From positions 45,209 through 109,208 of the forward strand of contig VTPC01000954.1 in assembly GCA_011009095.1 (NCBI GenBank): DNA of 64,000 nt. The letters run 5' to 3'. The stretch is from Ignelater luminosus. Lineage: Eukaryota; Arthropoda; Insecta; Coleoptera; Elateridae. Positions 22,811-34,408 of the stretch are shown here, piece by piece (positions within the stretch are counted from its first letter, which is position 1; each line of letters opens with the position of its first letter). A program made the translations under genes and the position numbers. Below the pieces are notes generated by a model, which did no database searches, was not told the origin of the DNA, and saw only the letters and a program-made list of their open reading frames with translations.

Positions 22811-23443
22811 TTATGTTACAGTATATGCAAATATTAAAGTGTCTAAGGGCTAATTAAAATCAATTTTAAAGAAAAATGTATTCATCCAAGATTTTTTTAT
22901 GTAATTGCTTTTATTTGGTAATAGAAAATATTGAAAAAATACAATTTTGTTTTACCTATCACCAAAAAACTATGGATATAATATGTACAAATATCACGAG
23001 AGTATATCTTTAAAATATAAAAAATATGAGTATTGTAAACAAGAGTATATAACTTTATACACATCTCAAAATGTAAAGCTGCCAGGTTCGTATTGCATCA
23101 ACACTTCTTTCATATAAGTTAATCTGAAACTTACTATTAAACATTCACAACACTTTAATTTGAAAAAGTTCTTTAAATAAATTGTAGATATTTATGCGTC
23201 ATGCAGCAAGATAAAAAATTATTAATCCGCATTAAAAGATGAGCAGTAAATTTCAGATTAACCTAAATGTAAATCTCCATCTGGTATGACTAAACAAAAA
23301 AATTGAATAGACTACATTTTCATATTAAAATACAAAACTATATTGAAAGTTCATCATCAAGATATTACTTACATTTTTTTATACAAAATAATATAAGGAA
23401 AAGCAATGCCTTGACAACAATAAAGTACTCTATTGGAGATAAA
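22811..23443. terminator. convergent 3' region between PSMB7 and POMT1
   Basis: 633 bp separate the two stop codons. It contains ATTAAA at 22833-22838, a plausible poly(A) signal for PSMB7, and AT-rich untranslated sequence for both genes. No other gene is seen. Confidence 0.5.
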
Positions 23444-26400
23444 TTAATTTTTATGCACAATAAAATCCCAGGTATCCTTCCACCTTAAAGCTACGATATC
23501 AGTAGTTGTAAGTTGGGTTGTACCGTAACTTAAAACGGTAAACCTTCTAAAGACATTAAAAACAAGTCCTACCCACAGTAATAATAAAATAATAAACATA
23601 TAAGCAATAAAACGTAATTTTAAAATGTCACGGAGTACAAAATAAAGATGCTCGATTAAACCAGTCATTAATAGCACTTTAAAACAAAATGCAGGCAAAT
23701 AGTGATGTAAAAATAAAGTCCTTTCAACAAAGAAGTATGGCAAATAATGAAATAAGTAGCCAGCCAAAAATACTTCGCCAAGAAACCGAAACTTTTCCCA
23801 GTTTTTTTCGTCCAAATCGAAGCAAAGTCGATGTCGACGCAGAAGATAAAACACTAAGAAACTACAATAAATTAACAGACTTAGCGTAGCAGAGTACCAA
23901 ATCACCAGGTTTCCCAAAAGGTGTATTTGAGCCTGAAATTCAACAAAATTAGTTTTATTTATAAAAAAAACATTCAAAAATAAATATTTACATTACTATT
24001 ACTGGCAACCCAATAAGCAATTCCTCTAGACATCAAAGGCCATTCCAATGGTTCTGAACTATACATATGATTTTGCACGCTTTCAGTTCCAGAAAACAAC
24101 ATTTTGTATTGAAGTTCGAAGAATTTATCCCAAAATGATAAAGTTGTAGCTGCGGTTGGTATCATTTCTGCTGTTATCATATCTCGTTCTCTGTCTTTTT
24201 GATCTTCAGCTGTAAATAAAGAATATGCTGTTTATTGAAGGAACAATATTTACACTTCAAATATTAAAATAACTGCTTATCATGTTTGGGGATGTTATTA
24301 ATACTGCGAAGAAGCAAAGATTGTAATTTGCTATATTTATATTTGTGACCATTTTTATTATCTAGATTTTCAAGTCAGAGAAGTACAATTGCTCTTTAAT
24401 GTCTACTCTTGTAATGGAACCCCTAGACTTGATGCTTTTCATTTATTTTTTATTTGCTATTTCTTTAATGTTCAAAGCCAACTGTGCATAGAAATAATAA
24501 AAGCACTTGTTCAGGACAATAATTATTTTTGATAAAATGGTCCTCTTCAAGGTCAAAGAAGTTTAGTAGAAAGATGTTAAATTTTAATCATATTTTGAAT
24601 AAAATAATCCGACTTTCGAGATAAAGAAATTCAATGAAGAAATGCCTTGTATTGAACTAAAATACTTTTTTATAAGTAAATAAATGTTCAGGACAAATAA
24701 AAATTAAGAAATTATGATAGTTGGGCCCTTTTAGAGTAAACTATAAAAATCCAAGTAATCAATTTACTTATTTAGAATTTTCAATTCAATCAATCCAATT
24801 TTGTCAATGTTGAATTACTATAATACACTGTAAAGTAATCTAGGTTGCCTACTAACTAGGGGCAATCACATAAAATGACTGATTATCAACCAAAAACCTA
24901 TTGCAAACGATATTAGAAATGAAAAACGGATATTTCTATATTAAATAAAAAAATCAAGACAAAATCATACATTAATTAATTTAAAAAGAAGAGATAAGGG
25001 AAAACAAGAAAATATGGAGTTAATAACTAACCACTTAGAACAAGATAAAAAGAAATGAAATATCGTTATACATGGATTAAAAGAGACAGAAAAAACATAT
25101 TAGGAATTGGAATCAGAAATATTAAAAATGATAAACAAAACAATGAAAATAAAGTGTGATGAATGTACTGAAATACTTTTTTTTAATGCACTGGTTACAA
25201 AAAACAAAATAATCGTTGACCAATTTTCATGGGTTTTATTATATGGTTGATAAAAGTTAATATTACAAGCTAGAGATACATTAAAAGAATTAGGAATTTA
25301 TGTATCGGAAGATTTCCCAAAGGAGGTGTTAAAAGAAAGACAAAATCCATTATGAAATAAAAAAGAAAACAAGATCACCATTGTTTGATTTTTTTAAATC
25401 TTAAAATATAACAAATTGTTTGTGGATTGTAAAAAATATTCAAACATGGAATTAACCGATAACACTGATGATTTTATGCATGAAAACAAAATTAAATGTG
25501 TTTACAGTAAAAGAACAGATATAGCACGATTTCCTTCTTTATTATTTGAACTCTAGATTAAATTCAATTGAAACACAAAACCCTTGTTGTGAAACATTAA
25601 CACTAATTCTAGTTCAATATCACACAATGAATCTATTTACAGGACAATTTTGGTCTAAGTTAATTGACCTCTTGATGTACAATATTGTTATTTTATTACC
25701 ATAAATTACTCAGGTACATTCATTAAAAACTGCGGAATGCTGAGAGAAGATTATAGAAATATGAATCTATGATGAGTAGGGATTTTGGTAACTAAACTCC
25801 TGGACAAAATTAACGCACCACTTGATTAAATAAGCCCAAGTTTTCCTGCATTCGACTGATGTGATTGATAGCTTCATAGAAACCTATAAATGAAGCAGTG
25901 CAATTGTTTCGAACAGAAATTGGCAAGAGGAGACCTTATTTTAAGTCATTTTTCATTACATAATTAATAATACTAAAAATTTGCAAAACATGAACTACAC
26001 CCAAAAAACGTAAACAATTAAATTAACGTGTTCAAACCAATCCTACTACCGTGTATGGCCTCCTCTACTTCTTATTACTGCATTCATTCACCTTGGCATA
26101 CTGGAGATCAGATTTTCGATAACATCTTGGAGAATATTCTCCCATTCTGTTATTACTGCATTTACCAGTTGATTATGGTTGACAGATGAGGATCTATGAC
26201 TGCAAACCTTTTTTTTTAAAGTGTCCCATAGATGCTCTATTGGATTTAAATCAGGACTGTTAGCTGGCCATTCCATTAACTGAAGATCAACTGCATTTAA
26301 GTAGTCAATCACTTGGCTAACCACATAGGGACGAGCATTATCCTGCATGAATTCAAAATTAAACCCCACAAAGGGGTCAAACAGCATTACATCTTCAACT

Positions 26401-29400
26401 ATGACGTTTTTGAGATAATAATCCACATTCATGGATCTCATACGAATGGAAACCAACTCTGTACGACTGGTAAAACAGATTCCTCCCCAAAACATTACAA
26501 TGCCTCCACCAAATGGAATTTTTGGAGTAATATTGCAGTTTGCAAATCTCTCTTCTGGCCTTCGCCAGACATGCTCACGTCCATCCAAAGATTTTAAGTT
26601 GACCCTAGTCTCATCTGAGAACAAAACTCTTTCAATCATCAACCGTCCAGTTTTGATAATTTCTAGCGAAACGTAATCTTGCAACTCTGTTCCCTATTTA
26701 GCAAAGGTTTTTTTGATGGTCTTCTACTGCTCAATCCAGCTTCATTTAAACGTCTTCTCATAGTTCAAGATGATATCATGACATTGCAAGCAATTGCCAA
26801 CTCATATTTTAACATTGTACCAGTAACTGTGCTGTTTCTACGAGCAGACTGTTTCAGAAAGCACCCATTTCTTGCATCTGCAGACCGTCTGCACCCTTGT
26901 CCTGGTCTGCAATTGTAAGATTCTGTCTAATTGAAGCATTCAACCATGCGACTTATAGTGGAATGATTTCTTCCTAACAAATTAGCAACATAACACATAG
27001 AATATCCTTCTTCCAATAAAGTTGATGCCTTTACTATGTCCTCAACCAATAAATTTCTTGGACGATTCATTCTTTAACACTAAAGCTTTTAAAACTAACA
27101 GTACTAACAGCACAACACCTTCTAGCAAATAAAATCTTTTGTTAATGGGCGATTTTTGTAACAAAAATGTGCTCAACTTTTGAGAAAATGTAAAATTATG
27201 AAAATTACGATTTTAAACCAAACGATTTTTTGACAGCATGTGTCTCAATTAACAAAGAAGATCCATCCCTATTAGTAAAAAAATTAGTAACTTAATCATG
27301 ATAGTTCTCTTAAAATTTTTTTAAAAAGTTAACTGGTGCATTAATTTTGTACATGAGTTTATTTAGATACGGGGCAATTTAAGTTAAGATAAAGTTGTGT
27401 ATTTTATTAATCTGCCAAAGATCAAGGCCGTTTTTGTTTTCAAACAAATTCAAAACTGCCTTAAATCAGAAAAACTTTTCAAATGCACTACTTCAACTTG
27501 CATATTATAACGTTCACTTTTTGCACTCATTACATGTGCTGTAGTTTAACCTTTTGCTGTCAGTGTGATCTAGTATTTAATAGTAGTAGTTTCTTGCTGA
27601 AGAGGATTTTTTGTGTAGTTGTGAGTTCACATAGATAGTTGTGCTATATTTAATTAGTCGTTTATTGAGATCAATTAGGGGTTGAAGAACTCGTTAAGTT
27701 AATTATTACAGCAAGCAAGACACAGGGTATAATTGTTTCCAACTTTTATTTTTACTTTCTTATTGGAGGAATTTTCAGTTCGTACAGCTGTCGGTTGTAT
27801 TTCTATTAGCTCAAAGGTAAACCCTATTGGTTTCTTTTCATTAACTGAATTGTAGCTTATATTTCGCATTTTACTTAGGTGATTGGAACTTAAAATTCTA
27901 TTTTTTCCTGTTAACTGGTTTCAGTGATTATTTTTAACAAGAATTCTTGTTTGCATTTTTCCAGTTTAGCTTTTCTTTACGACCGGGGCAGAAAAAGTTA
28001 TGTCACCATTGAAGGAGTTGAGTTCCTTAATGTTGGCTAGGGTGGAATTTTGTTGNNNNNNNNNNNNNNNNNNNNNNNNNNNNNNNNNNNNNNNNNNNNN
28101 NNNNNNNNNNNNNNNNNNNNNNNNNNNNNNNNNNNNNNNNNNNNNNNNNNNNNNNNNNNNNNNNNNNNNNNNNNNNNNNNNNNNNNNNNNNNNNNNNNNN
28201 NNNNNNNNNNNNNNNNNNNNNNNNNNNNNNNNNNNNNNNNNNNNNNNNNNNNNNNNNNNNNNNNNNNNNNNNNNNNNNNNNNNNNNNNNNNNNNNNNNNN
28301 NNNNNNNNNNNNNNNNNNNNNNNNNNNNNNNNNNNNNNNNNNNNNNNNNNNNNNNNNNNNNNNNNNNNNNNNNNNNNNNNNNNNNNNNNNNNNNNNNNNN
28401 NNNNNNNNNNNNNNNNNNNNNNNNNNNNNNNNNNNNNNNNNNNNNNNNNNNNNNNACAATTTTCAATTGTTTTTCCGCCTATTTAAAAAAATGAGGTTGA
28501 TGGTGGTTACTCGAAACCGAAATGTACAGGAATTTTGTTAGCGTATTTTATCTCTGAAACTATCTAAGACATCTAGATTTTGCAAACGCCAACAAAAAGG
28601 TCCTATAAATAGCCAACTTTCATCCCATTTAACCAATGCTGTATCTCTTACCGTTTCCAAGATCCCCATGCTGTGCATTCTTATCTTAGACACACTGTAT
28701 ATAAATTTATTTTTGATCTTGCTAATAGATTTAATTATTGTATGTAATTTTGATAAGTTTGGTCATTTTTTATTTTATCTCGTATTGTAGAAATTCTAAG
28801 ACTTTGACTTCTCAAAATTTTTAATATTGCATTCATTTTGAGATTAGATGAGTGTTGTGGTTGATAAGACTTTAAAATCTTTCTTAAACTTTATTTATTT
28901 TTGCTCCTGCAATTAAATATTTTTATAAATGCTTTTGAATTTTATTACAGTGCTATTTAATAAATACTTATAGAATTCTTTGCACTTACAAAATTTGTTT
29001 TTTTTATGTTAGTGGCAATTTATAATTAGAACTTATCTGCATTTGTACGATATTTATATTTTGCTGAGTTTTGTTTTTTTTATAAAAACAATACAAATAT
29101 TTCTGGTGTTTTATTGAATGTACAATTTCCTTATCACACGCTCAAGGCCGCCCTCTTAGACTAGCCGACCTAAGACTAAAAAGAGTCCTTAGTTTAAACT
29201 TTAAATTACACTTTCTCAATGCTAACATTTTTTCTGAAGAAGTAAAGCTGATAATAATAAGAGGAAAAGTAACTATTCTTTGTGATTTATAAGATAGTTG
29301 ATAAACATTTTCAAAAAGATGTGTCGAACCATGGCTCTCCTAGTTTATGTCACAAATAACATATCAGCAGAGACAGAGTTTAAAATAAAAACAAATGATT

Positions 29401-32052
29401 AAAAAACATATACAAGGTACTATTTAAATAAATAAAGCTGATGCAACTTTTGGTAAAACCAAAAGCGATCTTTAGCATTTCACTTCGTTGGAAAATTTCA
29501 AATGTGATGCACATTTAGTATTTCAAGTTGTAGAACTCTATTTCAAAGTATAAGCAAATGAAGACTGTTTTCCATTTTCCATTGACACCTTATATAAACC
29601 AATTTATGCCCAAATTTATTTTTCTTTTTATTAATTTTAATTTGTTAAATGCAATAGATGATATATCATCACAAGAAGTTTTTAATAGCTGATGATTCAT
29701 TTACTAGAAATGTGTTTAACAAGATAATTACCAAAATAATCTTAAATACCTCTCTGTTATCATCTGCATTTTTCAACGTTAACCCATACACATTATTTTT
29801 AAAATGTGTGTGTGACAAAACAGAATTCAAATTTAAAAAGTGTAAAACTAATAAAAGAAAAATCAATTTAAGGAATGAAGCATGAATTATTATTAATCAT
29901 TACTCAATCAATAGTTATATTGAAATTAAACATTAAAATTTTTGATTCTCAGTTAGAAAAAGACAAAATCTATTCATGGTAACATTTAAAATAAAGGTAA
30001 CACTGTAATTTCTGTGCTTATCATAGTTGTGAAAAGTACATTAACAGAATTACCCGTTCAAACTTAAATCTAAATTTGTAGCAGTTTTCTATCAATGTAG
30101 ATAAAAAATTGAAAAGCACTAAAGTCAAAATAATGTTAAAACATACAGGTTAGAAGTTTCTACTGAGATTAATTATTATTATTAATATTAACTAATGGAA
30201 AGCACTTACATTTAGTATATCTATGCTCTTCAACATTCCAAACAGTATCATCTTGATTAATAATACGATCAGCTACTACTTCATGTTGATGAAAACCCCA
30301 GTCAGGTAATTGTCGTCCACTGTATTTCAAAGCTTGATTGGAATCCACATGTATTAATCTCACCAACGATTGTATTGTATGCCAAGTATCTCCATTTTGC
30401 TCTTTATTCAATATTTCCACCTTCCACAGATTTTGCGCTGGCATAGAAACATTATAATCAATATAACAGGACACTTCTTGACATTGTGGGGACATTGGTG
30501 CAGCTACATCATGAGAATTCAAAGCACGACTTGTCAATCCTACAATTGAAAATAAAAGTTTAACTACAGAGTTCAGAATTTCAAAAATAAAGATATTTAC
30601 CATGAACCAGCTGTACAACATCGCCATGTTTAATTGCATCAACAGGTTGTTCAACAACAAGATCATTTTTATTAGGTCTTTTAACAATCCACCAATTGTT
30701 TACATCTTTGAAAGAGTAACAAGTCACCTGTTGTTGGTGACTTGAACCTCTTTTATCCGCATAACGTATTGGATATACATGTGCATGCGAATGTAACCAA
30801 CAAGTTCTTCCATGAGTATGTCTAGAATCGACAAATGTGTATTTATCTATTTATAAACAGCTTCGATTTATGCTTACCTTAAAGTAATTTGAGATCCATG
30901 TGCTACAACTAATGGTTGGCCTTTTGTTATGGATGCTAAACCACCTTCCAATGAGGCTTGAAAAGCACTAGTCATAATACTATCATGTGGTCCTGCTTTG
31001 TACAATAAATTCAAATGTACATAAAAAATACCTAAATACACTAAAAACGGCACAACTACTCCTACGAAAGCTTGAGCAAGGAATCTTATAAATAAGGTTC
31101 TATCAGAAAGTTTAGGGGAAGACAATGCTATCCAATAATCTCTAGCTAATATTGCTAAACCTAAACAACATGAATAAAAACCTGTATATTTTACACAGAG
31201 AGCACATGTGAATGATATTGATGCTAAAGTCAACCATAACCACCAAAATAAACCGTACGGATTTTCATAATATTTTCGAAACTTTAAAAGTGCTAAAAGG
31301 CCGAATAAGGCAAAAAGTAACAACATAGACTCCATTAATATAAATCTACTTTGGGTTAAAACAGCATTATCTAACAATAACAATAAACTTGCCAGCAATG
31401 ATGTCCATTGTGACAAACCGATTTCTAACATTAAATGATATACAACCGGAATGATCAAGCTTCCACAAAAAGCAGGAACAAAACGTAAAGCAAATAACGG
31501 CACTGAATCAGAATATGTGCTACCTATTCTATCAAATTTATATTTCCCATCAAAGCCTGAATAATATGCAATTGCCGCTATTAATTGTTTTCCCAAAGGT
31601 GGATGCGAATCAAAGAAAAAAGTATTTCTCATATACAGTGATACGTATTTTCCATAATGTAATTCATCAAACCTACAAAGAGAGTAATTTTTTTTATTCT
31701 ATTATTCATATAACTAATTACTAGAAACTTACACAATATTTTTTGGTTCTTGAAGTTTGTACATTCGTGTTAATAAAGCACATACAAACAAGCATATTGA
31801 AATTAAATCAACTTCACAACTAATCCTACAAATCTTTCCCGCTGTGGAATATTCAAAACTTCTTAAATTATTTATTTTTTCTTCTTTGCAATCTTGTTTA
31901 TTCTCAGTGGTATCTGAAGTAGATTCACCATCACCTTCTTGTCTCTCCAGTTTACCATTTTCGATTAATTTCTCAACATACTTTTCTTCTGATTCTAATT
32001 TAGTTGTTTTAGGTTTGATTTTGCCATTTTTTCGATTCTTTACAGTATCCAT
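23444..32052 (-). CDS. POMT1: protein O-mannosyltransferase 1 (rotated abdomen)
   Basis: Six exons, 32052-31733, 31672-30878, 30821-30601, 30539-30210, 24209-23992 and 23932-23444, join in phase into 790 residues (human about 747). After a charged cytosolic N-terminus, the GT39 catalytic region starts with FDELHYG (the acidic DE of the first lumenal loop, about residues 107-113) and [14 protein letters not shown]. Several membrane segments follow, with [18 protein letters not shown]. Exons 3-4 hold the MIR-domain region ([53 protein letters not shown]). Exons 5-6 hold the C-terminal membrane part, ending [14 protein letters not shown]. Residues match POMT1 better than POMT2 (GLARITQGQP-like segment, SCYIDYN). 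It transfers mannose from dolichol-phosphate-mannose to Ser/Thr in the ER, normally with POMT2. Intron 5 is 6.0 kb. Confidence 0.95.
25795..27359 (-). mobile_element. Tc1-family transposon, nearly full length, inside POMT1 intron
   Basis: The left terminus AACTCCTGGACAAAATTAAC and right terminus (inverted AACTCATGTACAAAATTAAT) are matching inverted ends flanked by TA (25793-25794 and 27360-27361). The 1,565-bp length is typical of Tc1. On the minus strand the transposase catalytic domain is open from about 26684 to 26088. It has LFSDETRV (first D), [10 protein letters not shown] (second D) and [15 protein letters not shown] (E), so the DD34E triad is complete. The N-terminal DNA-binding half (from about 27070, with [20 protein letters not shown]) is broken by stops near 26930, 26760 and 26685. 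The element is therefore likely dead but fairly young. Confidence 0.9.
28056..28455. other. assembly gap (400 N)
   Basis: Four hundred N within POMT1 intron 5. Frames that cross it are artefacts. The sequence resumes inside a dispersed repeat (28456-28702), a plausible reason for the assembly break. Confidence 0.95.
28456..28702. repeat. dispersed repeat, copy 2 (inverted relative to 17913-18252)
   Basis: Starts directly at the gap edge with ACAATTTTCAATTGTTTTTC and ends TAGACACACTGTATA. It is the reverse complement of 17913-18252, minus about 95 bp of its middle. It may extend into the gap. Confidence 0.75.
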
Positions 32053-32470
32053 GTGGCTCTAACATTTGTTCTTGAAAAACCTTGACTAATATTTAAAACA
32101 TGGACACACTTGATGGACACCTCAACAAATCCTGTACCTGTAAAAGGTCAACAACCTTGAATCTGTTCATAAAAACTAACTGGACTTTCTCTGTGACATT
32201 TCAAATAATCAAAGGTTATGGTTTACCTATTTTTGTCTTAATTACAGGTTGTTAGGCATTTCGTAGATTAGATTTAAAATGTATCCAGTTTAGTTTAGCT
32301 TTTCAGCACATTTCGAGACCATTTTTAAACATACATTTTTTAGGTTATATTTATATTTACATGTCCCACTTGATAAAATAAAAGGGTTTTCGAATTCGGC
32401 ACATTTTAGAAGATGTGAAAAGTGGTAAATTTTACCAAAACCAGCAAGAAAAAGATTATTGAATATAAGT
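32053..32470. promoter_or_regulatory. divergent intergenic region between POMT1 and the first WRNIP1-type gene
   Basis: The two start codons lie 418 bp apart and point away from each other, so both promoters and 5' untranslated regions must fit here. The sequence is AT-rich with no clear TATA box that I can assign. A shared, bidirectional promoter is an inference. Confidence 0.6.
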
Positions 32471-34204
32471 ATGGAAAAGAAAGAGAGTCAAGAATGTCCA
32501 GTTTGCTTTAAGGAGTTTGTATTATCAGAAATTCAATATCATGTTAACAAGTGTTTGTTTCTAAATATCTGCAACGATGAGCATTTGTGGAATCAACGTA
32601 AACGAAAGAGATCTCCCTCCCCACAATCAAACAACAATGAATATAATAATGTTGAATCTTCAGTAAATACAACAAATTATAGTTTGCAACCGAATTCAAA
32701 AGCATCTCATAGTAAGGAAAATGATTCAGGTGCATATTTTAAATTTCAAATACCTTTAACAAAACAACTCCAACCAGAATCTCTAAAAGAAATCTTTGGT
32801 CAAGACCATGTTTTGGGGCAAAATACATTTTTACGCTCATTGTTGGAAGAAAATAATATACCGAGTATTATTTTATGGGGTCCACCAGGGTGTGGAAAAA
32901 CTTCTCTTGCCAATGTAATATGTGAGATTTGTAATAAAAATAAAGAACAGTATAACTATATAAGTGTTGATGCAGCAAGCTGTAGCATTAGTGAGATTCG
33001 CAGTATTGTAAATAATGCACAAAAATTAAAATCAAATCAAAGAACTATTATTTTTGTTGATGAAATACATAGATTTGATAAAAAACATCAAAAGTCATTT
33101 ACAATCCCTGTAGCTAAAGGCGAACTAATTTTAATTGGAGCCACAACAGAAAATCCTTCTTTTACTCTTAATAATACATTGTTAAATAGTTGTAAGGTTA
33201 TTGTAATGGAAAAATTAAAAAGTGCAGCCATAGTTTCAATTATCAAAAAAGCTCTCGACCTTTTAAATATCCATATTATTGATGATGAAAATACTTTACG
33301 TAATTTATGGTTGACACAAGGGTAACTATAAAATATGCATAGCATACATTTAAGCTTAAAAAAGTAACAATTTTCCAGTTTTCGAATTCATCATTCTGCT
33401 GTAAAATGGCTAGCTGATACAAGTGATGGAGATGCCAGAATTGCTTTAAATAATTTACAGCTAGTTCTACAACACAACAATAAAGAAATGATAACAATCT
33501 CAAAAATAAAAGATGAAATAAAGGTTAAAGGTTTGTTGGTTTTATTTTTCCAATCATAAATTAACTAAGCATTAATAAATGTAGAAATCCCATTTATTAT
33601 ATGATCGTAATGGTGAAGAACATCATAACATAATCTCAGCCATGCATGAATCAATCAAAGGTTATAATGATAATGCTGCTTTATATTGGACTGCTCGAAT
33701 GATTATGGGTGGAGAGGATCATCTATTCTTAGCACGTAGACTAGTAAGAGCTGCAAGTGAAGATACAGGTAACCAAGAAATTATATTTTAAAGTACCAAA
33801 ATGCATCAATTACACTTTATAGGTAACAAAGATCCTAAAGCTCTCCAGTTAGCTGTAAGCACAATGCAGGCTTGTCAGTTATTTGGAACACTCGAATCAG
33901 ATGATGTACTCTTAGCACAATGTGCAGTATATTTAGCTCGAGCTCCGACAGATAAAAAATTAAAATCCGCTCTTGCATTAGCAAAAGAAATGATCTCTAA
34001 GAATAAGCACGTAGAAGTTCCTTTCCATTTACGAAATCTTCCATCTAAATTAATGACTGAATTAATTGGTAAAATTTTAAATGAAATGGTATTTATTGCT
34101 TTATAAATGTTCTTGTATTTATAGATACTTCTCATACTGAAAACCTACAAGAAGTTAAACAATCATTTATGCCTGTTGGACTTGAAAATGTGAATTTTTT
34201 GTAA
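32471..34204 (+). CDS. WRNIP1-type AAA+ ATPase, divergent paralogue lacking the SRC arginine finger
   Basis: Five exons, 32471-33321, 33379-33523, 33585-33768, 33823-34068 and 34125-34204, join without any stop into 501 residues. Start: the ATG at 32471 opens directly onto a UBZ4 zinc finger (C9, C12, H24, C28). Walker A GPPGCGKT is at 137-144 and Walker B FVDEIH has D197/E198, followed by ATTENPSF (sensor 1). The C-terminal MgsA-type part includes SDGDARIAL and [11 protein letters not shown]. Compared with its neighbour and the family, SRCR is N-S-C-K (239-242) and QQDxF after HRF is HQKSF. The C-terminus (TSHTENLQEVKQSFMPVGLE) is diverged too. Exon phases (2,0,1,1) equal those of the next gene, so it arose by tandem duplication. 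Family role: ubiquitin-binding replication-fork factor; this copy may bind ATP but not hydrolyse it normally. Confidence 0.85.
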
Positions 34205-34408
34205 TATTTTTGTTGGCATAAATTTAAAGAATTTAAGAAATTTACCGCCAAATAAATCCCATTGTTTCAAAAAGGATGTTTCATTTCCCGCCAATACTAG
34301 TAGTTCGTTTACCATATTATTATAAGAATGAGTTTCTGAGGTTATGTTTTCGTTCAAATTTGTTGCTATTCTAGATTCGAATGTAGTTTTGTTTCCTCAA
34401 ATAGTAAA
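34205..34408. promoter_or_regulatory. spacer between the two WRNIP1-type genes
   Basis: About 200 bp separate the stop of the first copy from the ATG of the second. It must carry the 3' end of one and the promoter of the other. No canonical AATAAA was found close to the first stop on the + strand other than AATAAA at about 34251. Confidence 0.4.

Larger units (their letters stand above)
24210..30209 (-). other. POMT1 intron 5 (6.0 kb), repeat-bearing
   Basis: Donor GTAAGT at 30209 and acceptor ACAG ending at 24210 frame a 6.0-kb intron, far longer than the other four (57-62 bp). It contains a Tc1 element (25795-27359), a 400-N gap (28056-28455) and an inverted dispersed repeat (28456-28702). 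The rest (24210-25790, 27360-28055, 28703-30209) is AT-rich with no supported gene. Short frames such as 29658-29885 have no domain. Confidence 0.85.

Noticed and set aside
26313-26676. Plus-strand frames opposite the Tc1 transposase
   Set aside because: Antisense shadows of the minus-strand catalytic domain.
28000-28541. Long open frames on both strands across 28000-28541
   Set aside because: They consist almost wholly of the 400-N gap; no real coding sequence supports them.
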